Assembly: GCF_029868855.1 (NCBI RefSeq)
Contig: NZ_JARWOV010000123.1
Location: 1 to 42,325 of the forward strand
Reading direction: 5' to 3'
Length of the DNA stretch: 42,325 nucleotides
Source of the DNA: Nocardia carnea
GTDB taxonomy: Bacteria; Actinomycetota; Actinomycetes; Mycobacteriales; Mycobacteriaceae
Numbering within the stretch: the first letter of the stretch is position 1; every line of letters starts with the position of its first letter. This document shows, one piece after another, positions 19,051 to 26,456 of this stretch. A program made the translations under genes and the position numbers. Under the pieces are notes generated by a model. That model did not search any database. It was not told the origin of the DNA and saw nothing but the letters and a program-made list of their open reading frames with translations.

Positions 19051-19737
19051 TCAGCCCGCGCCGCCGGCCGCCAGGCGCATGAGATCGGTGTCGAGATCGA
19101 TACCGACCTCGCTGCCGCCCGCACTGCCGAAGGTGTGCTGGTAGCTGTCCCAGGACTCGGCCTTCACCCGGTGTGCGAATTCGCTTTCCATGAGCAGCAG
19201 CAGTTCCAGTGCGGCCCGGTCGATCCGTTTGTTCAGGTCGGCGTCGTTCCAGTCTTCGGAGGCGGCGAACAACGAGGTAGGCACGGTCATGGTGCGCAGG
19301 AACGCGAACAGGGCGCGCATCTGCTCGTCCACGACCAGGGCGTGCCGGGAGGTGCCGGCGGTGGCGGCCAGGATCACCGGCTTGGCGATGAGCAGGTCGT
19401 TGTCCAGGACATGGAAGAAGGAGGTGAGCAGCCCGCTCGGGGCGGCCTTGTAGACAGGAGCCGCCACAACCAGTCCGTCGGCGGCGGCCAGGGTCTCGAT
19501 CGCCGCCGTCATCTTGGGACCCATCAGCTGCGAAACCAGGGCGGTGGTGATCTCGGTGGCCAGTTCCCGCAGGTCGATGACGCTGACGGTGACCTGGGCG
19601 TCGCGGCGGGCGGCCAGTGCACCGACGCGGGCGGATACCCGGTCGGCGAGCATCCGGGTCGAGGACGGGTTGCTGGTTCCGCCGCTGACCACGACCAGCC
19701 GATACGGCGGGCGGGCTTGTCCGTTGGTGCTGTTCAT
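19051..19737 (-). CDS. NADPH-dependent FMN reductase (CE1759-like)
   Basis: Flavodoxin-like flavin reductase, 228 residues. The start is ATG 19737, preceded by AGGAG at five bases. The first strand and phosphate loop read RLVVVSGGTSNPSSTRMLAD. The flavin-contact region is DGLVVAAPVYKAAPSGLLTSF, i.e. an SxxxxxG / P-x-Y-x-x-S arrangement as in SsuE-type enzymes. It most likely supplies reduced FMN to the luciferase-like monooxygenase at 20301-21473. This pairing, with a MarR gene between, matches the CE1758/CE1759 pairs named from Corynebacterium. It is separated from the MarR gene by 129 bases and could have its own promoter. Confidence 0.88.
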   Translation of the reverse strand: MNSTNGQARPPYRLVVVSGGTSNPSSTRMLADRVSARVGALAARRDAQVTVSVIDLRELATEITTALVSQLMGPKMTAAIETLAAADGLVVAAPVYKAAPSGLLTSFFHVLDNDLLIAKPVILAATAGTSRHALVVDEQMRALFAFLRTMTVPTSLFAASEDWNDADLNKRIDRAALELLLLMESEFAHRVKAESWDSYQHTFGSAGGSEVGIDLDTDLMRLAAGGAG

Positions 19738-19866
19738 GATTACTCCTGGTAGATCGATTGTGAGCAGGCCCTGCGCGCCCATGCCGCGCCGTCCCGCTCG
19801 CCCGGCGCTCGGGTGCGAGCCGGGGTTGCTCGGTGACGCGGCGATACCGCCTCGGGGCCGGGCCGC

Positions 19867-20304
19867 TCACTCCGAGGTCGCGAGTTTTCGGCAGATCTCT
19901 TCGAGAGCGTGCAGGTCGTCGTCGGTGAGGACACCGGTCAGCGCCCGCGCGACGCCCACCGCGTGCCGGCCACCGACCCGGCGCTGGTGCGCCCGGCCCG
20001 TATCGGTCAGGCTCAGCCGGACCCCGCGGCCGTCGTCCGGGTCGGGGGTGCGCTGGACCAGGCCGCGCTCCACCAGCCGGTCCACCATCCGCGACAGGGC
20101 CGGTTGGGTGAGCAGGACGTGCCGGTTCAGTTCGGCGGGCCGGATCGGATCGGAGCATTTGGACAACGTGTAGAGGACGTCGTATTCGCGCATCGTCAGC
20201 CCGTGCCATACGTCCTCGGCCGCGAACCGTTTCATCATCACCGCGTGCGCGGTCAGCAGCGCCTCCCAGGCATCGTTGGCCAGGCGGCCGCTGGTCCGGT
20301 TCAT
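19867..20304 (-). CDS. MarR-family transcriptional regulator
   Basis: 145 residues, start ATG 20304 overlapping the monooxygenase stop (ATGA). The winged helix spans about residues 40-95 and includes LTMREYDVLYTLSKCSDPIR, LNRHVLLTQPALSRMVDRLV and the wing with PDPDDGRGVRLSLTDTG, the D-x-R-x-x-x-L-T pattern of MarR proteins. A single cysteine (C50) might be a thiol sensor, but that is speculative. It is translationally coupled to the monooxygenase, so it probably controls the operon, possibly through the ATGCA palindrome at 21501-21512. Confidence 0.92.
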   Translation of the reverse strand: MNRTSGRLANDAWEALLTAHAVMMKRFAAEDVWHGLTMREYDVLYTLSKCSDPIRPAELNRHVLLTQPALSRMVDRLVERGLVQRTPDPDDGRGVRLSLTDTGRAHQRRVGGRHAVGVARALTGVLTDDDLHALEEICRKLATSE

Positions 20305-21473
20305 TTCCCGGCCAGGATGTCGGTGTCCTGGTAGGGGCTGGCGCCTGCCAGGTTGTCGCCCTGGTTGGCGTTGGGCCGCGCCTGCCGGGGCGCAGTGTCG
20401 CCGTAGGTGGCGTCGACCCGCGCCTGATGGGTCGGGGCCGGCGCCGACTCCGGGTCGCGGCGCGATTCCAGTTCCTTGCGCAGGACCGGCACCACTTCCC
20501 CGCCGAGCAGGTCGAGCTGGTTCAGCACCGCCTTCAGCGGCAGACCGGCATGGTCCATCAGCCACAGCTGGCGCTGATAGTCACCGAAGGTGTCGTGGAA
20601 GGTGAGGGTTTTGTCGATGATCTCCTGCGGGCTGCCCACCGACAGCGGGGTCATCTCGGCGAAATCCTCCAGTGACGGGCCGTGACCGTACACGGGCGCC
20701 TCGTTGAAATAGGGACGGAATTCGTTCCACGCGTCCTGGGATTTCTTCGCGATATACGCCTGTCCACCGAGGCCGACGATGGCCTGTTTCTTGGTGCCGT
20801 GGCCGTAGTGCTCGAACCGCTGCCGGTAGAACTCGATGAGCTGCAGCGAATGCGCGGTCGGCCAGAAGATGTGGTTGGCGAAGAACCCGTTGCCGTAGTA
20901 GGCGGCCTGTTCGGCGATCTCCGGGGTGCGGATGGAACCGTGCCAGACGAACGGCGGCACACCGTCGAGCGGCCGCGGGGTGGCGGTGAAGCCCTGCAGT
21001 GGGGTGCGGTAGTTGCCTTCCCAGTCCACCACGTCCTCGCGCCACAACCGGTGCAGCAGGTTGTAGTTCTCGAGGGCCAGCGGGAGACCGGCCCGGATGT
21101 CCTTTCCGAACCACGGGTAGACGGGTCCGGTGTTGCCGCGGCCCAGCATGAGGTCCATGCGGCCCTTGGACAGATGCTGCAGCATCGCGTAGTCCTCGGC
21201 GATCTTCACCGGGTCGTTGGTGGTGATCAGCGTGGTCGCCGTGGTGACGATCAGACGCTCGGTGAGGGCGGCGATATGGGCCAGCAGAGTCGTCGGTGAG
21301 GACGAGAAGAACGGCGGATTGTGGTGCTCCCCGATGGCGAAGACATCGAGACCCACTTCCTCGGTTTTCTTCGCGATCTGCACGATCGCCTCGATACGTT
21401 CGGCCTCGCTGGGGGTCACGCCGGTGACGGGGTCACGCGTGATATCGCTGACCGAGAAGATTCCGAACTGCAT
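20301..21473 (-). CDS. LLM-class FMN-dependent monooxygenase (CE1758-like)
   Basis: Luciferase-like TIM-barrel monooxygenase, 390 residues. ATG 21473 (MQFGIFSVSDITRDPVTG) with GGGAG eight bases upstream; an in-frame ATG 13 codons earlier falls in the operator region. Family features are GLDVFAIGEHHNPPFFSSSP, LSKGRMDLMLGRGN (flavin-phosphate loop) and a C-terminal VGSPQEIIDKTL. After about residue 345 there is a hydrophilic Pro/Ala/Asp-rich tail (RDPESAPAPTHQARVDATYG), unusual for the fold and probably disordered. Reduced FMN presumably comes from the co-located reductase. The substrate is unknown. Confidence 0.9.
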   Translation of the reverse strand: MQFGIFSVSDITRDPVTGVTPSEAERIEAIVQIAKKTEEVGLDVFAIGEHHNPPFFSSSPTTLLAHIAALTERLIVTTATTLITTNDPVKIAEDYAMLQHLSKGRMDLMLGRGNTGPVYPWFGKDIRAGLPLALENYNLLHRLWREDVVDWEGNYRTPLQGFTATPRPLDGVPPFVWHGSIRTPEIAEQAAYYGNGFFANHIFWPTAHSLQLIEFYRQRFEHYGHGTKKQAIVGLGGQAYIAKKSQDAWNEFRPYFNEAPVYGHGPSLEDFAEMTPLSVGSPQEIIDKTLTFHDTFGDYQRQLWLMDHAGLPLKAVLNQLDLLGGEVVPVLRKELESRRDPESAPAPTHQARVDATYGDTAPRQARPNANQGDNLAGASPYQDTDILAGK

Positions 21474-21500
21474 TGATGTCACTCCCACCGATCGATTTCT

Positions 21501-21512
21501 ATGCATTTGCAT
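21501..21512. promoter_or_regulatory. candidate MarR operator before the monooxygenase operon
   Basis: ATGCATTTGCAT has perfect 5-bp arms (ATGCA/TGCAT) and lies in an AT-rich island 28 bases upstream of the monooxygenase start. That is the expected place for the co-encoded MarR protein to act. The rest of the 319-base gap 21474-21792 holds no gene that I can support; the phosphotransferase gene ends at its right border. Confidence 0.45.
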
Positions 21513-21792
21513 CTACCTGAACGGTGGGGTCGGCCGGGTTATTCCACCGAGTTCGTGAGGACAGCCTCGGCCCGGTCACCTACCCGAAGGAACCGGCCGC
21601 CGCGCCATCTACCGACCACCGCCGGCGCGCAGCCACGGCAGATCAACCCTCTCGAAGAGAGCGGGTTCACCGGACCCGTCAGGCTTCCGCGGTCCGAACG
21701 GGATGTCCGGCCATGGAGGCCGAGACTACCGGCCTGCGCTGCGGCGGGTGGAGGGACGGGGCCGGCACGCGAGGCGTGGCGCGGGACGTAGC

Positions 21793-22839
21793 TCAGCGAA
21801 CCCGGGCCGGTTGCGCCGTCAACGAGTCCAGCTCGCGGATGGCGGCGCAGCTGCGGCGGATCATGGTGGCGAACATGGCGTCGCCCCGTTCGGTGGGGGT
21901 GCCGTAGGCGGCGCCGAATACCGCGACCAGCGGGCCCTGGAGGGCGGCGAACCGATAGTCCTGGCGGCAGTCGTCGAGTTCGTAGCCGGTGACCCCGAGT
22001 TCGACCAGGCGCCGATGGTAGGTGGCGACGAGCTTGTCTTCTTCTGTTCGCCGTATCTGCGGGTCGAGGCCGGTGGTGACGAAGTAGGCGAGGTCGCGGG
22101 CAGGCAGACCGAGGTTGACCGTCTGCCAGTCGACCGCGGTCACCACCGCCCGGTCCCCCGCGCCGAACAGGAGATTGTCCAGGCGGTAGTCGCCGTGCAC
22201 CAGCCCGAACCGTTCGGGCCGGGCGATCAGCCAACCGGCGATCACCGCGCCGCAGGCGCGCACGGTATCGCAGTCCTCGGGTGTGAGGCGATGGCCGAGG
22301 CGGTCGAGGAAGAGATCGGTGGTGGGACCGTAGAGCTCGCCCAGTGTCGCGGCTTCCTCGGGCCCGTTACGGCTGAAACCTTCGATATCCAGCAGAGTTT
22401 CGTCGCACCAGCGCGGCGCGTGCAGGCCGGCGAGATTGGCGACGGCCTGGTGGGCGTGCGCGACCGGACAGCCCGCGATCTGATCGCCTTGGCGGGCGGG
22501 TGCGAGATCTTCGAGAAGCAGCACGAATTCGCTGCCGTCGCCGTGGGTTTCGGCGTAGTAACAGCGAGGTGTGCGGATCGCCACCGTGGCGGCGATCTCG
22601 GTGTAGAACCGGATCTCCTGCCGGTAGGCGCCCGCGAGCATGCCCCGGGTACCCGGGTCCGTAGCAGGGAGTTTGGCCAGTAGCTGCGCGGGAACACCGT
22701 CACCGGTGAGCCGCAGCCGGTACACCGACCCGATCTGGCCGGTACCGACCGGTTCGGCGGCGACCTCGTCGACGTGGCCGTGTAGCGCCGTGGTGAGCCA
22801 TTCGGGAGTGAGCTCGGCGACGGTGGTGGGGGCGGTCAT
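21793..22839 (-). CDS. phosphotransferase (aminoglycoside phosphotransferase / CHK-kinase-like)
   Basis: Protein-kinase-like small-molecule phosphotransferase, 348 residues. An N-terminal lobe with GTGQIGSVYRLRL acts as nucleotide loop, followed by LAKLPATDPGTRGM with the probable lysine. The catalytic loop is FGLVHGDYRLDNLLF (H-G-D-x-x-x-x-N) and the metal motif VDWQ. Such proteins are frequent in actinobacterial lipid and sterol gene sets and are unlikely to be true aminoglycoside resistance enzymes. The gene lies three bases after the F420-type oxidoreductase gene and is third in an operon with it and the SDR. Confidence 0.88.
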   Translation of the reverse strand: MTAPTTVAELTPEWLTTALHGHVDEVAAEPVGTGQIGSVYRLRLTGDGVPAQLLAKLPATDPGTRGMLAGAYRQEIRFYTEIAATVAIRTPRCYYAETHGDGSEFVLLLEDLAPARQGDQIAGCPVAHAHQAVANLAGLHAPRWCDETLLDIEGFSRNGPEEAATLGELYGPTTDLFLDRLGHRLTPEDCDTVRACGAVIAGWLIARPERFGLVHGDYRLDNLLFGAGDRAVVTAVDWQTVNLGLPARDLAYFVTTGLDPQIRRTEEDKLVATYHRRLVELGVTGYELDDCRQDYRFAALQGPLVAVFGAAYGTPTERGDAMFATMIRRSCAAIRELDSLTAQPARVR

Positions 22840-22842
22840 CGA

Positions 22843-23988
22843 TCACTTCTCCGGGAATCGGTTCGCCGGGCCGGTGAACCCTTCGTTTCGGCGGTGCTCC
22901 CGCCAGGCGGTGAGTACGGGGGTCAGCTCGGCGGGTGTGTTGCCGTGCAGGATTACGCCGTCGACGCCGGTCCGGAACTGATCGGCGATCCGTTCCGCAC
23001 AGTGCGCGGCGGTACCGGTGGCCGAAGCGGCGAGCCATTCGGCCGGCAGCAGTTGCTCGACGGCGGCAAGGGTTTCCGGGTCCGCGACCGCGTCGAGTGC
23101 TCCACCGGCCCCGGTGACCAGGGGGTGAGCACGGAAATCGTCGAGGACTCGCCGGTCCCAGCCGTTGACCCGGACCAGGACATCGCCGTAACCCTGCAGG
23201 TAGGTGCCGAGGCGGCCGGCGAGTTTACGCAGCCGGGCGAGTTCGCCCTGCGATTCGTCCACCACGGCCAGGACGGACCAGATCCGGATGGCGGCAGGGT
23301 CACGACCGGCGGTTTCGGCGGCGGTGCGGATGGTGCGCACCGCACGGGCGGTGGTGTCGTCGGTGAAGAAGGTGTGCAGGACGACCGAGTCCGCGATCTC
23401 CCCGGCGAGCCGCAGGGTGGCGGGGCCGATGGCGGTGAGGGTGACCGGAATATTCTCGTCGTAGGACGGATCCAGTTGCAACAGCGGATACCGCCCGGCG
23501 GGTCCGTCGTGGCCGAGAACGGTTTCGCCACGCCAGAGTCGGCGGTAGAGATCGACGGCATCGCGGATCTGCGCGGAGGTGATTCGCGGTAGGCCGATCA
23601 CATCGAACAGGGCATGGAAACCGCGGCCCAGGCCGAGGCTGTAGCGGCCGCGGGTGAGGCGGTGCAAGGTGACCGCGCCGGCCGCGGTGACCAGCGGGTG
23701 GCGGGTGTTGTGGTTGGTGGCGGCGGTGCAGATCCGCAGGTCGGTGGTTACCGCGCCGGCCGCGGCGGCGAGCGTGAAGGCTTCCTTGGTGTTGAAACGT
23801 TCCGACAGGAAAAGCGTTCCCAGGCCGAGTTCTTCAGCGGTGCGGGCTTCCCCGAGCAGGGCGTACGGGTCGGTGGCGTGCCCGGCGAGCCCGTAGCAGC
23901 CGAGTTCGGAGAATTCGCTCGGGTGGTCGCTACCGGGCGTGACCGGAGACCCGCCCTGGTCACGCACCACCTGCCCCGGTTCACTCAT
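22843..23988 (-). CDS. LLM-class F420-dependent oxidoreductase
   Basis: Luciferase-like oxidoreductase, 381 residues. ATG 23988 (MSEPGQVVRD) overlaps the SDR stop (ATGA). Fold elements include LGCYGLAGHATDPYALLGEA, ELGLGTLFLSERFNTKEAFT and RGRYSLGLGRGFHALFDVIG, followed by the C-terminal VDGVILHGNTPAELTPVL. I associate this pattern with the TIGR03857 group of F420-dependent enzymes. F420 use is inferred from family. The coupling to an SDR and a kinase-like gene, divergent from cyp51, suggests sterol or isoprenoid chemistry. Confidence 0.85.
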   Translation of the reverse strand: MSEPGQVVRDQGGSPVTPGSDHPSEFSELGCYGLAGHATDPYALLGEARTAEELGLGTLFLSERFNTKEAFTLAAAAGAVTTDLRICTAATNHNTRHPLVTAAGAVTLHRLTRGRYSLGLGRGFHALFDVIGLPRITSAQIRDAVDLYRRLWRGETVLGHDGPAGRYPLLQLDPSYDENIPVTLTAIGPATLRLAGEIADSVVLHTFFTDDTTARAVRTIRTAAETAGRDPAAIRIWSVLAVVDESQGELARLRKLAGRLGTYLQGYGDVLVRVNGWDRRVLDDFRAHPLVTGAGGALDAVADPETLAAVEQLLPAEWLAASATGTAAHCAERIADQFRTGVDGVILHGNTPAELTPVLTAWREHRRNEGFTGPANRFPEK

Positions 23989-24884
23989 ACCCGGCCGGCC
24001 TGTTCGCTGCTGCGGCCGATCATCGTGTGCAGTTCCTCGGGCGTCCACGGCGGGGTGTCCTTGTGGTCGCGGAAGCCGAGGATGCTCGGGTTGGGCCGGT
24101 CGTAGCGGCCGACGAACCCGCCGGCGGCGACGAAGATCTGTCCGGTGACCTCCCGGGCTTCGGCACCGGCGAGATAGAGGTAGAGCTGGGCCACATACTC
24201 GGCGGGCGGGGCGTCGAGGGCGGCATCCTTGCTCATTTCGTCGAGCATGCCGCGGCGATACAGTTCCATGATCTTGGCCTCGTACGCGAAACCACTGGAG
24301 AGCCGGGTTCTAGCGCCCGGGCAGACGACATTGGCGCGAATCTCGTATTCGGCGAGTTCGGCGGCGATGGCGAGGGTGAGGCTGTTGACCGCGCCTTTGC
24401 CGGCCGCGTAACCGGTACCGCCGTAATCGCCCAGGTACGCGAAAGAGCTGGTGTTGATGATGCTGCCGCGGCGTTGCGCCACCATTTTCGGGGCGGCGGC
24501 ACGACAGGTGTTGAAGGTGGTGGTGAGGTGCGAGTCGAGCAGGGCCTGCCAATCGCGGGTGCTGACATTCAGAATCGAGGATTCGGCGGGTTCGGCGGCC
24601 CCGGCGCAGTTGACGAGGATATCGATGGTTCCGAAGGTGCGCACACAGGTATCGACGAGTTCGGTGGCGACGGTTTCGTCGGCCGCGCTGCCCGCGACGC
24701 CGACCGCGCGCTGCCCACCGAGGGTGAGCGAGTTGACGGTTCGTTCGACGGCGGATTCGTTGCGGCCGTTCACGACCACTCCGGCACCGTGCCGGGCCAG
24801 GGCGTGTGCGACGGCGTGGCCGATGCCGCTGGTGGCGCCGACGACCACGGCGCCGCGGCCCCACAGGGATTGCTGACCGCTCAT
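23985..24884 (-). CDS. SDR-family oxidoreductase divergent from cyp51
   Basis: Short-chain dehydrogenase, 299 residues. ATG 24884 (MSGQQSLWGRGAVVVGATSG), preceded by GAGAGCAGG. The cofactor loop is GATSGIG (16-22), followed by VNCAGAAEPAE, the serine in INTSSFAYLG and catalytic YAAGK. A C-terminal extension of about 35 residues (RYDRPNPSILGFRDHKDTPP) exceeds the classical SDR end. Mycobacterium tuberculosis has an SDR gene (Rv0765c) beside cyp51 (Rv0764c), so the neighbourhood is conserved though the strand arrangement differs. It is the first gene of the three-gene leftward operon. Confidence 0.9.
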   Translation of the reverse strand: MSGQQSLWGRGAVVVGATSGIGHAVAHALARHGAGVVVNGRNESAVERTVNSLTLGGQRAVGVAGSAADETVATELVDTCVRTFGTIDILVNCAGAAEPAESSILNVSTRDWQALLDSHLTTTFNTCRAAAPKMVAQRRGSIINTSSFAYLGDYGGTGYAAGKGAVNSLTLAIAAELAEYEIRANVVCPGARTRLSSGFAYEAKIMELYRRGMLDEMSKDAALDAPPAEYVAQLYLYLAGAEAREVTGQIFVAAGGFVGRYDRPNPSILGFRDHKDTPPWTPEELHTMIGRSSEQAGRV

Positions 24885-24940
24885 GGACCTGCTCTCGTTT
24901 CCGGGGCCGGCGACGGAGCGCGGGCCGAACACTCTTCCGT

Positions 24941-24957
24941 ACAGGTGTCCGGACAGT
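24941..24957. promoter_or_regulatory. operator copy 1 in the SDR/cyp51 divergent promoter
   Basis: ACAGGTGTCCGGACAGT contains the perfect palindrome TGTCCGGACA. Its reverse complement matches the site at 25039-25055 at 15 of 17 positions, so the two copies are in opposite orientation. This copy is 57 bases upstream of the SDR start, the other 43 bases upstream of cyp51. The arrangement implies one regulator controlling both operons. No regulator gene adjoins them here. Confidence 0.65.
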
Positions 24958-25038
24958 ATGGCATTCTGGCGTGGTCGCGTCAGCGGTTCGCGGGCCGTTC
25001 CCGGTCGCGCGCCTTGATTGCGGTCCACCTGCCGTAGT

Positions 25039-25076
25039 ACTGTCTGGACAGGTGTCTACCATAGATCCTGGACAGT
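25039..25076. promoter_or_regulatory. operator copy 2 (plus a third half-site) before cyp51
   Basis: ACTGTCTGGACAGGTGT (25039-25055) is the inverted copy of the site at 24941-24957, and CTGGACAGT recurs at 25068-25076. Three GGACAG elements within 140 bases point to cooperative repressor binding just upstream of the cyp51 start at 25098. In mycobacteria the cyp51 cluster has an adjacent TetR gene (Rv0767c); none adjoins here. Confidence 0.65.
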
Positions 25077-25097
25077 AATCTGGGGAAGGATTTCCAC

Positions 25098-26456
25098 ATG
25101 ACTTCGGTGAAACCGCCGCGGGTGTCCGGAGGCGAACACGAACACGGCCATCTGGAGGAATTCCGCACCGACCCGATCGCGCTGATGCGCCGGGTGCGGG
25201 AGGAATGCGGCGACGTCGGCCAGTTCGAACTCGCCGGCCGCCACGTCATCCTGCTCACGGGCGCCGAGGCGAACGAATTCTTCTTCCGCGCCGCCGACGA
25301 GGACCTCGACCAGGCCGCCGCCTACCCGTTCATGAAACCGATCTTCGGTGAGGGTGTGGTCTTCGACGCCAGCCCGGAGCGGCGCAAGGAGATGCTGCAC
25401 AATTCCGCGCTGCGCGGCGATCAGATGCGCGGCCACGCCGCCACCATCGAACGCGAAGTCGACCGGATGCTGGCGAACTGGGGCGACGAAGGCGAAATCG
25501 ACCTGCTCGATTTCTTCGCCGAGCTCACCATCTACACCTCGTCGGCCTGCCTGATCGGGACCAAGTTCCGCGAGGAACTCGACAGCCGGTTCGCACACCT
25601 CTATCACAACCTGGAACGCGGGACCGATGCGCTGGCGTACGTGGACCCGTACATGCCGATCGAAAGTTTCCGGATCCGCGACGAATCCCGGGCGAAACTG
25701 GTCGAGCTGGTCCAGGAGATCATGAACGACCGGATCGCGAACCCGCCCGCCGACAAAGACGACCGCGATCTGCTCGATGTGCTGGTCTCGGTGAAGAAGG
25801 AAGACGGCACACCGCATTTCAGCGCCAGCGAGGTCACCGGCATCTTCATCTCGATGATGTTCGCCGGCCACCACACCACCTCCGGTACCGCCGCCTGGTC
25901 GGTGATCGAATTGCTGCGTCACCCGGAGGCGCTGTCGGGGGTCGTGAAGGAACTCGACGAGCTCTACGCCGACGGCCAGGAGGTGAGTTTCCACGCGCTG
26001 CGCCAGATCCCGCAGCTCGAGGCGGTACTGAAGGAAACGCTGCGGCTGCATCCGCCGCTGATCATCCTGATGCGGGTGGCGCAGGGTGAATTCGAGGTGT
26101 GCGGACACACCATCGCCGAAGGCGACCATGTCGCGGCGACCCCCGCGATCTCCAACCGGCTGCCGGAGGATTTCCCGAACCCCGACAGTTTCGACCCCGG
26201 CCGCTATATCGACCCCAACCAAGAGGATCTGGTCAACCGCTGGACCTGGATCCCGTTCGGCGCCGGGCGGCATCGCTGCGTGGGTGCCGCGTTCGCGCTG
26301 ATGCAGTTGAAGGCGATCTTCTCGGTGCTGCTGCGGGACTGGGAGTTCGAGATGGCGCAGCCCTCGGAGAGCTACCGCAACGACCACTCCAAGATGGTGG
26401 TACAGCTGCAGCAGCCGTGCACGGTGCGATACCGGCGCCGGCACCGGGAGAACTGA
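25098..26456 (+). CDS. cyp51: CYP51, sterol 14-alpha-demethylase cytochrome P450
   Basis: Bacterial CYP51, 452 residues, recognisable along its whole length from the M. tuberculosis enzyme (PRVSGG, HGHLEEFRTDPI, YPFMKPIFGEGVVFDASPER). The B'/C region, the I-helix FAGHHTTSGTA with its proton-relay His-Thr, the ExxR helix KETLRLHPPL and the heme loop FGAGRHRCVG are intact. The heme loop begins at F387, putting the thiolate at C394, as in the mycobacterial protein. It would remove the 14-alpha methyl of a lanosterol-type sterol using electrons delivered through a ferredoxin. It is translationally coupled (TGATG) to fprB, an obvious electron donor. The native substrate in sterol-non-producing actinobacteria is unresolved. 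Confidence 0.97.
   Translation: MTSVKPPRVSGGEHEHGHLEEFRTDPIALMRRVREECGDVGQFELAGRHVILLTGAEANEFFFRAADEDLDQAAAYPFMKPIFGEGVVFDASPERRKEMLHNSALRGDQMRGHAATIEREVDRMLANWGDEGEIDLLDFFAELTIYTSSACLIGTKFREELDSRFAHLYHNLERGTDALAYVDPYMPIESFRIRDESRAKLVELVQEIMNDRIANPPADKDDRDLLDVLVSVKKEDGTPHFSASEVTGIFISMMFAGHHTTSGTAAWSVIELLRHPEALSGVVKELDELYADGQEVSFHALRQIPQLEAVLKETLRLHPPLIILMRVAQGEFEVCGHTIAEGDHVAATPAISNRLPEDFPNPDSFDPGRYIDPNQEDLVNRWTWIPFGAGRHRCVGAAFALMQLKAIFSVLLRDWEFEMAQPSESYRNDHSKMVVQLQQPCTVRYRRRHREN

Noticed and set aside
21793..22839. Aminoglycoside resistance gene
   Set aside because: The HGDxxxxN kinase loop is shared by many small-molecule phosphotransferases. The operon context with SDR and F420 enzymes argues against antibiotic resistance.
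24027..25037. 336-codon plus-strand frame opposite the SDR
   Set aside because: Antisense to Rossmann and YxxxK motifs; composition is that of a shadow frame, and its end crosses the operators.
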